A program made the position numbers and the translations under genes. This document shows positions 5,254 through 6,586 of a stretch of 6,586 nucleotides of DNA, in pieces. This DNA comes from Oscillospiraceae bacterium (GTDB lineage Bacteria > Bacillota_A > Clostridia > Oscillospirales > Ruminococcaceae). How positions within the stretch are numbered: position 1 is the stretch's first letter; every line of letters starts with the position of its first letter. The notes beneath the pieces were generated by a model. The model worked only from the letters and a program-made list of their open reading frames with translations. It did no database searches and was not told where the DNA came from. The stretch is taken from the NCBI GenBank assembly GCA_900766795.1, contig CAAFWX010000055.1, forward strand, positions 1 to 6,586, given 5' to 3'.

Positions 5254-6586
5254 ATGAAGCTTAAAAGAATTTTGGCAGCAGTCACCGCGGCAGTTGTAGC
5301 GGCAGGCTCGTCTGTTGTCGCGGAAAACATGAGCGTTTTGCCGTCGATTTCGCTTACGGCGAGTGCGGAAGGCGGAGTTGCTATCAACGAAACAAACTTC
5401 CCTGATAAAGGTTTCAGAGGTTACGTTTCGTCGAATATCGACAAAAACTCCGACGGCATTCTTTCCAACGACGAGATAAACAACTGCACCGAAATAGATG
5501 TGTGGGGTTATTATCTTGAAAACTTAACCGGAATTGAATACTTCACTGCGCTGACACTTCTTGATTGCTCTTGTAATATGCTTACAAGCCTTGACATAAG
5601 CAAAAACACAGAGCTGACCAAGCTTTATTGCTATGATAATCAGCTCACAAGCCTTGACGTAAGCAAAAACACTAAGCTGACCATGCTTCATTGCGGTGGA
5701 AATCAACTCAAAAACCTTGATGTAAGCAAAAACACTGCACTGGATATGCTTTACTGTTATGACAATCAGCTCACAGGCATTGACGTAAGCAAAAACACCG
5801 GGCTAACCACGCTTATTTGCTCCAACAATCAGCTCACAGACCTTGACGTAAGCAAAAACGCCGCGCTAACCACGCTTAATTGTCATATCAATCAACTCAC
5901 AAAACTTGACGTAAGCAAAAACACCGAACTGACAATACTTGAATGCGGCAAGAACCTTTTCACAAGTCTTGACGTGAGCAAAAACACTAAGCTGACCGAG
6001 CTTTCTTGCGGTGAAAACCAGCTCACAAGCCTTGATGTAAGTATACACACTGCGCTGGAATATCTAGCTTGCTATGACAATCTGCTCACAAGTCTTGACG
6101 TAAGCAAAAACACTTTGCTGACCTTTCTTGATTGCAATGGCAATCAACTCACAAGCCTTGATGTAAGCAAAAACACTGCGCTGTACGAATTGTATTGCAG
6201 TAATAACCTTCTCACAAAACTTGACATAAGCAAAAACACTTTGCTGTATGAAGTTACTTGCTATAATAATAAGCTCACAAGCCTTGATGTAAGCAAGAAC
6301 ACTGCGTTGGAAGTTCTTAATTGCGATGAAAATATGCTCACAAGCCTTGACGTAAGCAAGAACACTCTGCTGACTACAATTAACTGCAATTCCAACAGCT
6401 ATGAGCTTTCCGGCGCCTCCCTCGACGAATTGACCTCTTACGGCTTCGACCCCGCAAAGGCAAGCAACTGGACGGGTGCAGATTACAACACAGCAACTAA
6501 CTCCCTCACTAACATAACCGCCGATGAAGTTACCTATGACTACGATATAGGCAACGGAAAATCCGCTACATTCACTCTGATACCTA
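5254..6586 (+). CDS. Secreted EF-hand and leucine-rich-repeat protein (3' end beyond window)
   Basis: Only the first 444 codons are present; the frame is open at the window edge. The N-terminus is a secretion signal: KLKR, then a hydrophobic stretch (about 6-23). Cleavage may follow VVA (23) or, more in keeping with Ruminococcus secreted proteins, TASA (38). Next come a globular linker (NFPDKGFRGYVSSN) and one canonical EF-hand loop, DKNSDGILSNDE (63-74), with calcium ligands D63, N65, D67, S71 and E74. Residues 101-373 are thirteen 21-residue leucine-rich repeats of pattern T.L.C..NQLTSLDVSKNT.L, followed by a degenerate repeat and a different, beta-rich domain (about 395 on, GFDPAKASNW...VTYDYDIGNG). 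Such EF-hand/LRR proteins are common in Ruminococcus and relatives, and are thought to mediate surface or substrate binding; some end in a dockerin or anchor, which cannot be seen here. The ATG at 5254 has AAGGAGG upstream. No neighbour suggests a specific partner, and the ligand is unknown. Confidence 0.92.
   Translation, partial: MKLKRILAAVTAAVVAAGSSVVAENMSVLPSISLTASAEGGVAINETNFPDKGFRGYVSSNIDKNSDGILSNDEINNCTEIDVWGYYLENLTGIEYFTALTLLDCSCNMLTSLDISKNTELTKLYCYDNQLTSLDVSKNTKLTMLHCGGNQLKNLDVSKNTALDMLYCYDNQLTGIDVSKNTGLTTLICSNNQLTDLDVSKNAALTTLNCHINQLTKLDVSKNTELTILECGKNLFTSLDVSKNTKLTELSCGENQLTSLDVSIHTALEYLACYDNLLTSLDVSKNTLLTFLDCNGNQLTSLDVSKNTALYELYCSNNLLTKLDISKNTLLYEVTCYNNKLTSLDVSKNTALEVLNCDENMLTSLDVSKNTLLTTINCNSNSYELSGASLDELTSYGFDPAKASNWTGADYNTATNSLTNITADEVTYDYDIGNGKSATFTLIP
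5554..6372 (+). repeat. Thirteen in-frame 63-bp tandem repeats encoding LRR units
   Basis: Thirteen direct repeats of exactly 63 bp (21 codons) run without insertion or deletion. The best conserved part encodes LTSLDVSKNT and is often nearly identical at the DNA level (CTTGACGTAAGCAAAAACAC). The codons just before and after the Cys codon vary most, as expected for an exposed face of the LRR solenoid. Unit 8 departs most in the core, with SIHT in place of SKNT. The array is coding, but its DNA identity makes it open to copy-number change by recombination or slippage. Confidence 0.95.

Noticed and set aside
5524..6048. Two minus-strand 60-codon frames inside the LRR gene
   Set aside because: They repeat the same antisense pattern because the coding strand is repetitive; they are shadows.
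5554..6372. Possible CRISPR-like direct repeats
   Set aside because: The units are exactly 63 bp, in frame, and encode 21-residue leucine-rich repeats; there are no distinct spacers and no cas genes.

Overview
The window looks like a piece of a Clostridia-class (Firmicutes) chromosome, most likely Ruminococcus or a close gut/rumen relative. The reasons are the strong GGAGG-type ribosome binding sites, near-perfect sigma-A promoters with 17-base spacers, strict-anaerobe peroxide-defence chemistry (rubredoxin and rubrerythrin domains), and a secreted EF-hand plus leucine-rich-repeat protein of a style common in Ruminococcus. This assignment is an inference from gene content; no rRNA or other taxonomic marker is present.

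Left part (1-1857): an AT-rich, decayed accessory segment. It holds a 23-bp tandem repeat (122-190), a frameshifted fragment resembling an IS256-family (Mutator) transposase on the plus strand (206-403), and an apparently intact ATPase of a Wzt/TagH-type polysaccharide-export ABC transporter on the minus strand (417-1181). It also holds an IS1182-type transposase remnant with several stop codons on the minus strand (about 1439-1693) and a nested hairpin (1772-1829). The ATPase has no permease partner in the window and lies between two insertion-sequence relics, so it looks like a leftover of a disrupted or acquired surface-polysaccharide cluster.

Middle part (1858-5149): ordinary, more GC-balanced host genes. 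On the minus strand, a predicted two-helix membrane protein (3138-3614) is followed by a multidomain redox enzyme (1858-3033). The enzyme joins a flavin-reductase domain, a rubredoxin domain, a rubrerythrin diiron domain and a C-terminal rubredoxin-like domain, and looks like a self-contained electron chain for peroxide reduction. Each of these genes has its own consensus promoter, and the promoter of the redox gene overlaps the end of the upstream gene. Divergent to them is a membrane-anchored HD-GYP protein (3793-5109), a probable cyclic-di-GMP phosphodiesterase with a complete catalytic motif set, ending in a clear intrinsic terminator.

Right part (5150-6586): a strong consensus promoter drives a secreted protein with a signal peptide, one canonical EF-hand loop and thirteen exact-length 21-residue leucine-rich repeats. 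The gene runs off the window edge. Each repeat carries a cysteine at the same place.

No CRISPR array, tRNA, rRNA or clear riboswitch was seen. The most notable items are the four-module redox fusion, the cysteine-ladder LRR protein and the orphan ABC ATPase between IS relics. I found no strong case for a wholly new system.
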